Of a DNA stretch of 64,000 bases, positions 24,368-31,949 are shown piece by piece. Below the pieces are notes generated by a model. The model saw only the letters and a list, made by a program, of their open reading frames with translations, ran no database searches and was not told the DNA's origin. Every line of letters begins with the position of its first letter. Positions within the stretch are counted from its first letter, which is position 1. The translations under genes and the position numbers were made by a program. This DNA is from Novosphingobium silvae. Its GTDB lineage: Bacteria > Pseudomonadota > Alphaproteobacteria > Sphingomonadales > Sphingomonadaceae. Where the stretch lies: the NCBI RefSeq assembly GCF_009856825.1, contig NZ_WVTD01000015.1, forward strand, positions 32,554 through 96,553, read 5' to 3'.

Positions 24368-25152
24368 TCGCGGAACTGGTCGGCAACGACACCACCCGCG
24401 CCTGCTATCCCAGCCTCAAGGGCAAGAAGGTCTTCGTAAGCGGCGGCGCCAGCGGCATCGGCGAAGGGCTGGTAGAAGGCTTCGCGGCGCAAGGCGCCCG
24501 TGTCGCGTTCTGCGACATCCTCGACGGTCCCGGACAGGCGCTTGCGGAACGGCTCGGCCGCGAAGCCCTCTTCGCTCCCTCGTTCCACCCTTGCGACTTG
24601 CGCGATCTTTCCGCGCTCGAGGCCATGATGGCGCAGGTTCAGGACAGGCTGGGCGGTATCGACGTGCTGGTCAACAATGCCGCGCGCGACGACCGGCACA
24701 CCATCGCCGAAGTCAACCCGGAGTTCTGGGAAGAGAACATGGCGGTGAACCTGCGGCACCAGTTCTTCGTGGCCCGCGCTGCCATTCCGGCGATGCGCGC
24801 CGCAGGCGGCGGAGTGATCCTGAACTTCGGTTCGATAAGCTGGCATCTGGCCCTGTCCGATCTCGTCCTTTACCAGACTGCCAAGGCGGCGATCGAAGGC
24901 ATGACCCGGGCGCTCGCGCGCGAACTCGGCAGGGATGGGATACGCGTGAACACCATCGTGCCCGGGAACGTGAAGACCGAGCGCCAGATGAAATGGTACA
25001 CACCGGAAGGAGAGGACGAGATCGTCGCCGCGCAGTGCCTTGACGGCCGGATACTTCCGGCGGACGTAGCGGCGCTGGCGATGTTCCTTGCCTCGGACGA
25101 TGCAAGGATGTGTACGGGACACGATTACTTCATCGACGCGGGCTGGCGCTAG
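24364..25152 (+). CDS. xylB: D-xylose 1-dehydrogenase (NAD+), Caulobacter XylB type
   Basis: This 262-residue short-chain dehydrogenase oxidises D-xylose to xylonolactone, the first step of the Weimberg/Dahms pathways. I recognise long similarity to Caulobacter crescentus XylB: YPSLKGKKVFVSGGASGIG, NNAARDDRHTIAEV, NFGSISWHLALSDLVLYQTA, VPGNVKTERQMKWYTPEGE, and the terminal YFIDAGWR. The NAD motif is GGASGIG (27-33) and the catalytic set is Ser157, Tyr170, Lys174. It heads an operon with the transporter (45-bp gap) and the epimerase. Downstream steps (XylD, XylX, XylA) are not in this window. A xylonolactonase role could be filled by the SMP-30 protein at 1146. Confidence 0.93.
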   Translation: MIAELVGNDTTRACYPSLKGKKVFVSGGASGIGEGLVEGFAAQGARVAFCDILDGPGQALAERLGREALFAPSFHPCDLRDLSALEAMMAQVQDRLGGIDVLVNNAARDDRHTIAEVNPEFWEENMAVNLRHQFFVARAAIPAMRAAGGGVILNFGSISWHLALSDLVLYQTAKAAIEGMTRALARELGRDGIRVNTIVPGNVKTERQMKWYTPEGEDEIVAAQCLDGRILPADVAALAMFLASDDARMCTGHDYFIDAGWR

Positions 25153-25197
25153 ATCAAGGCGCATCCCGCGACAACATACGACAAGGAAGACGGGAAG

Positions 25198-26610
25198 ATG
25201 AGTGAGAGGGTGGTTGAGAAGGTCAACATGACCTTCATCGCCGCGATCGTAGCGGTCGCGACGATCGGCGGTTTCATGTTCGGTTACGATTCGGGCGTCA
25301 TCAACGGCACGCAGAAGGGCCTTGAGAGCGCATTCGACCTTGGCCGGCTTGGCATCGGCGTGAACGTCGGGGCCATCCTCGTCGGCTCGTCGATCGGCGC
25401 CTTCGTTGCCGGAAGGCTGTCGGACCGGATCGGCCGCCGCGGCGTGATGATGCTGGCCGCCGTGCTGTTCCTGGTCAGCGCGCTGCTGGCAGGCGCCGCC
25501 GGAAGCTCGGAGATCTTCATCATCGCCAGGATCATCGGCGGCCTGGGCGTGGGCGCGGCCAGCGTCATCTCGCCCGTCTACATCTCCGAAGTCACTCCCG
25601 CGTCGGTCCGGGGACGGCTGTCGAGCATCCAGCAGGTCATGATCATCACCGGCCTCACCGGTGCATTCGTCGCCAACTTCGCGCTCGCGCGCTATGCGGG
25701 CGGATCGACCGCAGACTTCTGGCTCGGCTATCCGGCCTGGCGCTGGATGTTCTGGCTGCAGGCCATTCCGGCGGCGATCTATTTCCTCGCCCTCCTCGGC
25801 ATTCCGGAAAGTCCGCGCTACCTTGTCGCACGCGGGCATATCGAACGTGCGCAAGCCGTCCTCACCCGCTTGTTCGGCGCTACGGAAGCCGAACGCAAAG
25901 TGGCGGAAATCCGCGCCAGCCTTGCCGCCGACCATCACCGCCCCCGCCTCTCCGACCTTCTCGACAAGGCCAGCGGCAAGGTTCGTCCCATCGTGTGGAC
26001 CGGGATCGGCCTTGCGGTATTCCAGCAGCTCGTCGGTATCAACGTAGTCTTCTACTACGGCGCCACGCTTTGGGAGGCAGTCGGGTTCTCCGAGGATTAT
26101 GCCCTCCAGACCAACATCCTGTCGGGCGTGCTCTCCATCGGTGCCTGCCTCGCCACGATCCTCCTGGTGGACCGCATCGGCCGCAAGCCACTGCTGCTGA
26201 TCGGCTCGGCTGGAATGGCAGTGACTCTGGCTGTCGTCTCCTACGCTTTCTCCACGGCCGTTACGGACGCAGCGGGAGCCGTCAGCCTGCCAGGCAACAA
26301 TGGCGTGATCGCGCTGGTCGCCGCTAACCTCTACGTCGTGTTCTTCAACATGAGCTGGGGGCCGATCATGTGGGTCATGCTGGGCGAGATGTTCCCCAAC
26401 CAGATCCGCGGCTCCGGCCTTGCCATCGCCGGGTTTGCCCAGTGGATGGCGAACGCCGCCATCTCGGTCAGCTTCCCTTCGCTTGCGGTGTCCCCCGGAC
26501 TTGCGGTCACGTACACGGGATACGCGCTTTTCGCGGCAATCTCGTTCTTCTTCGTGCGCGCCATGGTGCATGAGACGAAGGGACGCGAACTCGAGGACAT
26601 GGAGGGGTGA
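25198..26610 (+). CDS. MFS sugar:H+ symporter, XylE-like
   Basis: This 470-residue transporter of the sugar-porter branch of the major facilitator superfamily has 12 predicted helices. The signature stretches are GRLSDRIGRRG (loop 2-3), PESPRYLVARG (after helix 6), VFQQLVGINVVFYYG (helix 7) and VDRIGRKPLLL (loop 8-9). The QQLVGIN motif marks pentose/hexose porters such as E. coli XylE. A ribosome site (AAGGAAGACGGGAAG) precedes the start. Placed between xylose dehydrogenase and an aldose epimerase, it most likely imports D-xylose across the inner membrane. Glucose cannot be excluded. Confidence 0.9.
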   Translation: MSERVVEKVNMTFIAAIVAVATIGGFMFGYDSGVINGTQKGLESAFDLGRLGIGVNVGAILVGSSIGAFVAGRLSDRIGRRGVMMLAAVLFLVSALLAGAAGSSEIFIIARIIGGLGVGAASVISPVYISEVTPASVRGRLSSIQQVMIITGLTGAFVANFALARYAGGSTADFWLGYPAWRWMFWLQAIPAAIYFLALLGIPESPRYLVARGHIERAQAVLTRLFGATEAERKVAEIRASLAADHHRPRLSDLLDKASGKVRPIVWTGIGLAVFQQLVGINVVFYYGATLWEAVGFSEDYALQTNILSGVLSIGACLATILLVDRIGRKPLLLIGSAGMAVTLAVVSYAFSTAVTDAAGAVSLPGNNGVIALVAANLYVVFFNMSWGPIMWVMLGEMFPNQIRGSGLAIAGFAQWMANAAISVSFPSLAVSPGLAVTYTGYALFAAISFFFVRAMVHETKGRELEDMEG

Positions 26611-27464
26611 CGCCCACGATCCGCCTGGCGCGCGGCGATGTGGACGCGGCGATCTCGCCGGGACGCGGCGGTAGCCTGCGCTTCCTGCGCAAGGCGGGGC
26701 GGGACATTCTGCGCGGTACCCCGGGCGATGTTCCGCCCGATCCCCGCGGACCGCTGGAGACTGCGTGCTTCCCGCTCGTGCCCTACGCCAACCGCATCGG
26801 CCACGGCCGGTTTCGCTACGGCGGCGAGGACTGCACGGTTCCGCTGAACTTCGGCGATCATCCTCACAGCCTGCACGGCTTCGGCTGGACCGCTGCCTGG
26901 ACCGTCGCCAAGGCGGGCGAGGACCGTGTACTCCTCGTCCATGAAGGGGATCGCTCCTGGCCGTCTGCCTACCGGGCCGAGCAGCGCATCTCGCTGCTCG
27001 AGAACGGCATCGAGCTGGTCCTGCGGGTCGAGAACCTTTCGGATCGGCCGATGCCTGCCGGACTTGGGTTCCATCCCTACTTCGCGCGCGAACCGGGAAC
27101 GAGGCTCCGCTTCAAGGCGCAGGGCGTCTGGCTCACGGGCGACGACCTGCTGCCCGAGCGCATCGCTCCTGCGGCTGCGCTGGGCGACTGGGACAAAGGC
27201 AGCCCACTGGCGGGCGACACCCTGATCGACAACTGTTACGCAGGCTGGGACGGAGAGGCGGAAGTGACGCGGGAGGACGGAAGCTTCGTCCGCGTCACGG
27301 CGAGCGGAGCGCCGTTCCTTCACCTTTATCGACCACCGGAACTGCCGATCTTCTGCCTGGAGCCGGTCACGCACATGCCAAATGCCCTGAACCGGCCCGA
27401 GGGCATGGCTTCACTCGGCCCGGGACAGGCGCTGCACCTTGCCATGACGATCACCGCCGGTTGA
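26607..27464 (+). CDS. Aldose 1-epimerase (GalM family)
   Basis: This 285-residue mutarotase interconverts alpha and beta anomers of aldoses. The expected catalytic groups are present: His90 in HPHSLHGFGW, His156 in AGLGFHPYF, and the base Glu252 in IFCLEPVTHMPNA. It starts with GTG, overlapping the transporter stop as GTGA, so it is translationally coupled. In this operon it would equilibrate imported xylose for the dehydrogenase, which usually prefers one anomer. It converges on the LacI-family gene, leaving only five bases between the two stops. Confidence 0.9.
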   Translation: MTPTIRLARGDVDAAISPGRGGSLRFLRKAGRDILRGTPGDVPPDPRGPLETACFPLVPYANRIGHGRFRYGGEDCTVPLNFGDHPHSLHGFGWTAAWTVAKAGEDRVLLVHEGDRSWPSAYRAEQRISLLENGIELVLRVENLSDRPMPAGLGFHPYFAREPGTRLRFKAQGVWLTGDDLLPERIAPAAALGDWDKGSPLAGDTLIDNCYAGWDGEAEVTREDGSFVRVTASGAPFLHLYRPPELPIFCLEPVTHMPNALNRPEGMASLGPGQALHLAMTITAG

Positions 27465-27469
27465 GCGGA

Positions 27470-28600
27470 TCAATGCGTGGTGCGGTCCTGCCCGCGTGAG
27501 CGGGACCGGGGCCGGCGACGCGGCGCGGCGTCCGACTGGCGGCGGATCAAGGTGTAATCGAGGAGCACGTGCGGAGCATCCTCTGTCTCGGCTTCGCTGC
27601 CGTTCCGGCTGGCGCGCCGCAACTGCTCGACGATAAGGTCGACCGCAGCCCGGGACATGTCGCTGATGGGCTGCCGGATCGTCGTCAGCTCCGGCCAGAT
27701 GGTCGTGGCCAGAAGCGTGTCGTCGAACCCGCAGACAGTGAGATCGCCGGGAACATCAAGGCTGCGGCGATGGGCCACGGCGACGGCGGCGGCGGCCATG
27801 TCGTCGTTGCTGGCGAAGATCGCGGTCGGTGGCTCGGCCAGGTCCAGGATCTGCTCTGCCGCATCCAGCCCCGAGCGGTACGTGAAGAAACCCTGCACGA
27901 CAAGCGATGGCTCCAGCGTGAGGCCCGCCTCCTCCAGCGCTGCGACATAGCCCTCGTAGCGCCGCTCGCTGGCCCGCTGGTTCGGGTTGCCCTTGATGAA
28001 GCCGATGCGGGTATGCCCGAGCGCAATCAGGTGCCGGGTCATCTCGCAGGCGGCATGGAAGTCGTCGATGCTTACCACCGCGGTTCCATTCGGTGCATAG
28101 CCCGTCGCGACCGAGACCGCAGGTATGCCGGCAATCTGCAGCGCCTCGAGCATCTGCGGCGCGTCGCAGAGCGGAGGCGGCAGGATTATGCCGTTGAGAC
28201 GGCCACGCTGCAGGTGCCGGATCAACTGGTCCACCGGCCACCCTTCCTCGAACTGCTCCACGACGAGGTGCACGTTGTTGCGGCTCGCCTGATCCAGTCC
28301 ACCCACCATGAACTCGCTCAGGTACGAGGAGGAGGGATTGCTGTAGAGCAGACCGATGCGCATCTCCTCGCCGCCAGCCAGCGTGCGGGCGGCGGCGCTG
28401 GGCGAATAGTTGAGCGCCTCGATCGATCGTTCGACCTTTTCACGAGTGGACGGGCGGACGGCGGCACGATTGTTGATGACGCGCGATACCGTCATCGGAG
28501 AGACGCCCGCGTGCTCGGCTACGTCGCTGATCGTAGGCACCTCGCGCTGCCGGCGCTGGGCTTTGGACGTCCTACCCTTGATCTTGGTCTGGTCAGCCAT
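27470..28600 (-). CDS. LacI-family transcriptional regulator (probable xylose/hemicellulose repressor)
   Basis: This 376-residue LacI/GalR-family regulator has a helix-turn-helix at about 22-45 (PTISDVAEHAGVSPMTVSRV, INNRAAVRP) and a periplasmic-binding-protein-like sugar domain (LLYSNPSSSYLSEFMVGGLD, GHTRIGFIKGNPNQ, IFASNDDMAAAAV, CGFDD). A basic C-terminal tail (RRRPRSRSRGQ) is unusual. I start it at ATG 28600, preceded by AAGGG. The frame is open far upstream, but that part has no family similarity. It converges on the xylose operon, and five LacI-type operator candidates occur at its likely targets. Xylose or a xylose disaccharide is a plausible effector by context only. Confidence 0.9.
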   Translation of the reverse strand: MADQTKIKGRTSKAQRRQREVPTISDVAEHAGVSPMTVSRVINNRAAVRPSTREKVERSIEALNYSPSAAARTLAGGEEMRIGLLYSNPSSSYLSEFMVGGLDQASRNNVHLVVEQFEEGWPVDQLIRHLQRGRLNGIILPPPLCDAPQMLEALQIAGIPAVSVATGYAPNGTAVVSIDDFHAACEMTRHLIALGHTRIGFIKGNPNQRASERRYEGYVAALEEAGLTLEPSLVVQGFFTYRSGLDAAEQILDLAEPPTAIFASNDDMAAAAVAVAHRRSLDVPGDLTVCGFDDTLLATTIWPELTTIRQPISDMSRAAVDLIVEQLRRASRNGSEAETEDAPHVLLDYTLIRRQSDAAPRRRPRSRSRGQDRTTH

Positions 28601-28701
28601 TGCGCCCTTGTGAACGAACATGGGCGATACGGCAACTACGGCGAAAGGACGCCTCCGACCTGGTCCGCTGCCCTGCGCCGCCGCAAACTGCAGCCTTGCG
28701 G

Positions 28702-28726
28702 GGAACAGGCGCCGTTCCGCGACGTT
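28702..28726 (+). promoter_or_regulatory. EcfG-type general stress promoter (perfect match)
   Basis: GGAAC (28702-28706), 16 bases, CGTT (28723-28726) matches the EcfG consensus of alphaproteobacteria exactly. The -10 ends nine bases before the ExoD-like ATG, which would make a very short or absent leader. Confidence 0.65.
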
Positions 28727-28735
28727 CGCTCCGTC

Positions 28736-29326
28736 ATGAGCAAAGCCCATGGCGCCGTTAGCAAGATGCTGGACGAGTTGGAGAAACTCGTCGAGGACAA
28801 TGAGAAGACCACGATGGGCGAAATCGTGGAGGTGCTGGGGCAGCGCAGCTTCGGCCCTTTCCTGCTGCTGCCTGCTCTTCTGGAGATGTCTCCCGTTGGC
28901 GGCATCCCCGGGGTACCGACCGCACTCGCAGCGATCATCGTCCTTTTCGCAGCGCAGATCGTGATGGGCCGCAAGCACATGTGGCTGCCGGGCTTCCTGG
29001 AACGCAGGTCCCTGCGCACGAAGCGGATCGGCAAAGCCATGCCGTTCCTGCGCAAGGCAGGTTCCTTTCTCGACCGATGGTTTCACGGGCGCATGAAGAC
29101 CCTGACGCAGGGCGCCTGGCTGCGCGGAGCGGCGATCTGTGTCATCGTGCTGGCGCTTACCGTGCCGCCGCTCGAACTCCTGCCCTTCGCAAGCACGGCT
29201 CCGATGGCTGCCATAGCCGCGTTCGGACTGGCGATGCTGGTGGGCGACGGCCTGCTGATGCTTGCCGCATTCCTTTGCGCCGGCCTGGCCTTCGCCGTTG
29301 GTTTTGGGATGATCGGTCGCGGTTGA
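28736..29326 (+). CDS. ExoD-family membrane protein
   Basis: This 196-residue protein resembles the ExoD family. It has a hydrophilic N-terminus (VSKMLDELEKLVED), then GEIVEVLGQRSFGPFLLLPA, SPVGGIPGVPTALAAIIVLF, a basic middle and three C-terminal hydrophobic helices. ExoD of Sinorhizobium affects exopolysaccharide production and alkaline tolerance; the molecular function is unknown. ATG 28736 is the first start after the EcfG promoter, but it is so close to the -10 that either the mRNA is nearly leaderless or translation begins at ATG 28766. It stands alone, converging on the gene at 29358. Confidence 0.82.
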   Translation: MSKAHGAVSKMLDELEKLVEDNEKTTMGEIVEVLGQRSFGPFLLLPALLEMSPVGGIPGVPTALAAIIVLFAAQIVMGRKHMWLPGFLERRSLRTKRIGKAMPFLRKAGSFLDRWFHGRMKTLTQGAWLRGAAICVIVLALTVPPLELLPFASTAPMAAIAAFGLAMLVGDGLLMLAAFLCAGLAFAVGFGMIGRG

Positions 29327-29357
29327 CCTTGCCCGGCCTTTCGTGGTCGAGCCTCGC

Positions 29358-29990
29358 CTACGCTCCTGCCGGCCGCAGCCCGGCCACTTCTGCAGTCGGG
29401 GTTTGGGCAGCCTCGCCCCGGGAGTAAGTCCCGATCAGGACCCCGGCCGCCAGAACACGCCCTGTGATCGCGCGCACGAATTCCGAGCGTCCGGGATTCT
29501 CGCCTAGCTGTGGCGCCTCCGAAAGAGCGAAGAGCTGGAACACGTAGTCGTGCGGACCATGTCCCGTGGGCGGATCGGGCGGCAGCCATCCTTCACCCAG
29601 ATAGCTGTTCCGGCCGACATCACGCCCGTCGTCCGAACCCGCACCGTCGGGAAGGATTTCGCCTTCCGCAAGACGGTTGGTATCGGGAGGAAGCGCCCAG
29701 ACAAGAGCGTGCACGAGCGGATTGGGAGCGGGAGCGTCCGGGTCCTCCACCAGAAGCGCGAGGCATGCCGTTTCCGGTGGCACCGCATTCCAGACGAGTG
29801 GCGGCGAGGAGCCCTCGCCATCTGCGGTGAAACGTACCGGAAGGCGCTGCCCATCGGCAAACGCGGGGCTCGACAGCTCGATCGCGAGTTGCGTGAGGCC
29901 CAGGTCCTGCTGCACAATCGCGAGCTTGGCATGGCCTGCCCGCACGTTCTTCAGGAGCGATCCGAGCCAGGCTGGAACATGTTCAAGCAC
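29358..29990 (-). CDS. YbhB/YbcL-type PEBP-family protein
   Basis: This 210-residue phosphatidylethanolamine-binding-protein-like protein belongs to the bacterial YbhB/YbcL branch. Family features include LEHVPAWLGSLLKN at the start, SPAFADGQRLPVRFTADGEG, SPPLVW, LLVEDPDAPAPNPLVHALVW and GHGPHDYVFQLFAL. No signal peptide is seen, so it is probably cytoplasmic. The biochemical role of the branch is not established. It follows the oxidoreductase gene at 30021 by 30 bases on the same strand, suggesting one transcript with it. The C-terminus after about residue 185 is longer than usual and low in complexity. Confidence 0.85.
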   Translation of the reverse strand: MLEHVPAWLGSLLKNVRAGHAKLAIVQQDLGLTQLAIELSSPAFADGQRLPVRFTADGEGSSPPLVWNAVPPETACLALLVEDPDAPAPNPLVHALVWALPPDTNRLAEGEILPDGAGSDDGRDVGRNSYLGEGWLPPDPPTGHGPHDYVFQLFALSEAPQLGENPGRSEFVRAITGRVLAAGVLIGTYSRGEAAQTPTAEVAGLRPAGA

Positions 29991-30020
29991 TATGTACCTC
30001 CACTCGCGTGAATGCCTGCC

Positions 30021-31007
30021 TCAACGGTCTGTGCGCCCGCGCCGCAAGAGCAGCAGGGCTCCTCCTGCCAAGGCAGACACCGCCGTAGCGCCCGCGGCGA
30101 TCGCCGCCTTACGGCGCACTTCCGGCCGCCGCGAATGACCGTCGGGTCCGCTCGGCGTCGTCGGCGGCGAGAACAGGGTGCCATCGGTGACTTCGCCCCG
30201 CTCCGCCTTGCGCGACCAGGCGTCCATGAAGCCGTTCATCATGGAGGCGCTCAGGTTGGGCGTGGCGAACTGAACCAGTTTCAGCCCGATGCCGGGTGCG
30301 CCCACGAAGGTCGAGTTCCTCGGCCGGCGTGCAAGCCTGACCACCGCCCGGGCGACGGTGTCTGGCGGCAGCGATCCGGGCGGAAGCGAAAGGCGAGCGC
30401 CCGTGTAGTTTCCCGCATGCCCAACCGCAGGCGTATCCACGAACGTGGGGTAGACATCGCAGATGTGGATGTTCGGCCGCTTGGACAGTTCGCCTCGAAG
30501 CGCCTCGCTGAACCCGCGCAGGCCGAACTTGCTGGCAGCATAAGCTGCCGCATAGGGCGTCCCAACGAAGGCGCCGACGGAGATCATGTTCACCCATGTC
30601 CCGCGATCCTGCTGCAGGAAGATCGGCAGAACCGCGTGGGCCTCGTACATGTGGCTGAGGAGGTTTGCCTTGATCACCTCCTCATGATCCTGAAGGGGGA
30701 CGTCCTGGTACTTGCCCACCACGCCCACGCCGACGCAGCTGAACCACAGGTCGATGCCGCCCAGCAGGTCGCGTGCCTCGCTTGCGAAGGCTGCGACCGC
30801 TTCGGCGTCCGTCACGTCGAGCACCCGAACCTCGGCCGTGCCTCCCGCCTCGCGGCAGCGGCGCGCGATGTCTTCGAGGCCAGGCTCGCCGCGGGCGGCG
30901 AGCACCACGCGCGCGCCATCCCGGGCGAAGGCGATGGCAGTGGCTGCACCGATCCCGCTCGAGGCTCCGGTGATGACGATGCGCTTCCCGGCGCTGCTTC
31001 GGCTCAT
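30021..31007 (-). CDS. SDR-family oxidoreductase with C-terminal membrane anchor
   Basis: This 328-residue short-chain dehydrogenase has the NAD(P) motif GASSGIG (14-20) and catalytic Ser143, Tyr156 and Lys160 (YAASK). The usual NNAG is replaced by SCVGVG. The classical fold ends near 250, followed by a hydrophilic linker and a hydrophobic helix (about 302-320) ending in an RRGRTDR tail, which suggests tail anchoring in the inner membrane. Such SDRs are common in stress regulons of sphingomonads; the substrate is unknown. A candidate EcfG-type promoter lies upstream at 31030-31055. Confidence 0.82.
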   Translation of the reverse strand: MSRSSAGKRIVITGASSGIGAATAIAFARDGARVVLAARGEPGLEDIARRCREAGGTAEVRVLDVTDAEAVAAFASEARDLLGGIDLWFSCVGVGVVGKYQDVPLQDHEEVIKANLLSHMYEAHAVLPIFLQQDRGTWVNMISVGAFVGTPYAAAYAASKFGLRGFSEALRGELSKRPNIHICDVYPTFVDTPAVGHAGNYTGARLSLPPGSLPPDTVARAVVRLARRPRNSTFVGAPGIGLKLVQFATPNLSASMMNGFMDAWSRKAERGEVTDGTLFSPPTTPSGPDGHSRRPEVRRKAAIAAGATAVSALAGGALLLLRRGRTDR

Positions 31008-31029
31008 GTGCGTGTCTCCATCCTGATGG

Positions 31030-31055
31030 AACTTCCACCCGATCGGGCCTGTTCC
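31030..31055 (-). promoter_or_regulatory. EcfG-like promoter candidate (near match)
   Basis: On the minus strand GGAAC (31055-31051), 17 bases, AGTT (31033-31030): one mismatch to the -10 CGTT. It is placed 23 bases before the start of the SDR gene at 31007. Confidence 0.4.
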
Positions 31056-31098
31056 CGCGCGCTGTCGCGGATCGATCTCGCCCGGTCGGCCGCCTGCG

Positions 31099-31923
31099 TC
31101 ACGCCCGGGTCATCCATGCGAACGCCTGCTGCAGGCGAGCGGCGGCGTTCGTTTCGAAGATCGCGCCATGTGCGAAGATCACCCGCTCGGGCTGCAGCGC
31201 GGTGACGCGGCCGATCGCCTTGCGGGCCGCTTCTCCTCCCAGCTTCAGCGCCTTGCGGACATGATGCGCGGTCGTCCCCCGGTTTCCGCCTGCGGCTTGT
31301 ACGGCAAGGCGAGTCACGGGCGGTAACTTGTGCGGTTCAAGGTTCTGGATCGTGTCGCAGAGTATCAGCGTGCGGCTGCTCTTGTGGAAGAAGTAGCTTT
31401 CGCAGAAACCGCCGCCCCCACGTATGAGCCCCTGGTCCAGCGCATCGGCCCATTCCGAAGGGGCTTCCTCGCCCAGATCGCTGTCGATGAGGACGCTCGA
31501 GAGCCGTACCTGCAGCCGTTCGCGCAAGCCCGGAACGGCCCATGTGGCCGCTTGAGGAAAGGCCCGCTGCCAGTCGGCAAGGTTCGTCCAGTGCGCCGTA
31601 GTGGGCGCGATCAAGTGCCGGACGGGTCCGAGCGCGCGCAGCGCACCGGCGAGCCGGGGGGTAAAGGCGGTGGGCGAATGCAACACCAGATCGCCGTTAT
31701 CCAGCCGCAGGACCGTCATCCTCACCGGCAGGGAGAGGCCGCTCGCGACCATGGTGTCGTCGACGATCCAGAGGCCTTCGTCGAGTTGCTTGGGCGATGC
31801 CAGCGGCGGATATCCGACCTGCTTCGGATCGGCGGCACCCGATCGTGCAAGCCACAGACGATAAAGGGCCGCAGCACCGGCCGCTGCGATACCGGCGCCG
31901 AGCGCCCCGCGTTTCCAGGTCAT
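31099..31923 (-). CDS. DUF4336-like (metallo-beta-lactamase-like) protein
   Basis: This 274-residue protein starts at ATG 31923 after GAAAGGATGAG. An N-terminal hydrophobic segment (GALGAGIAAAGAAALYRLW) may be a membrane anchor or signal. The body resembles DUF4336 proteins, distant relatives of metallo-beta-lactamases: LDEGLWIVDDTM, LHSPTAFTPRLAGALRALGP, HLIAPTTAHW, and FHKSSRTLILCDTIQNLEPH. The classical HxHxDH zinc motif is absent. Function is unknown. It lies 26 bases after the molybdenum-subunit stop on the same strand, so it is probably the last gene of that operon. Confidence 0.7.
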   Translation of the reverse strand: MTWKRGALGAGIAAAGAAALYRLWLARSGAADPKQVGYPPLASPKQLDEGLWIVDDTMVASGLSLPVRMTVLRLDNGDLVLHSPTAFTPRLAGALRALGPVRHLIAPTTAHWTNLADWQRAFPQAATWAVPGLRERLQVRLSSVLIDSDLGEEAPSEWADALDQGLIRGGGGFCESYFFHKSSRTLILCDTIQNLEPHKLPPVTRLAVQAAGGNRGTTAHHVRKALKLGGEAARKAIGRVTALQPERVIFAHGAIFETNAAARLQQAFAWMTRA

Positions 31924-31949
31924 GTGCTCATCCTTTCTCGATGTTCCGA

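Noticed and set aside
23941..26571. An 876-codon minus-strand open frame across the GH31-xylB divergent region and the transporter
   Set aside because: It runs through the operator region and antisense to xylB and the transporter, with no recognisable domain.
28601..29086. N-terminal extension of the LacI-family regulator
   Set aside because: The extension is antisense to the ExoD-like gene and has no family similarity. LacI proteins begin just before the helix-turn-helix.
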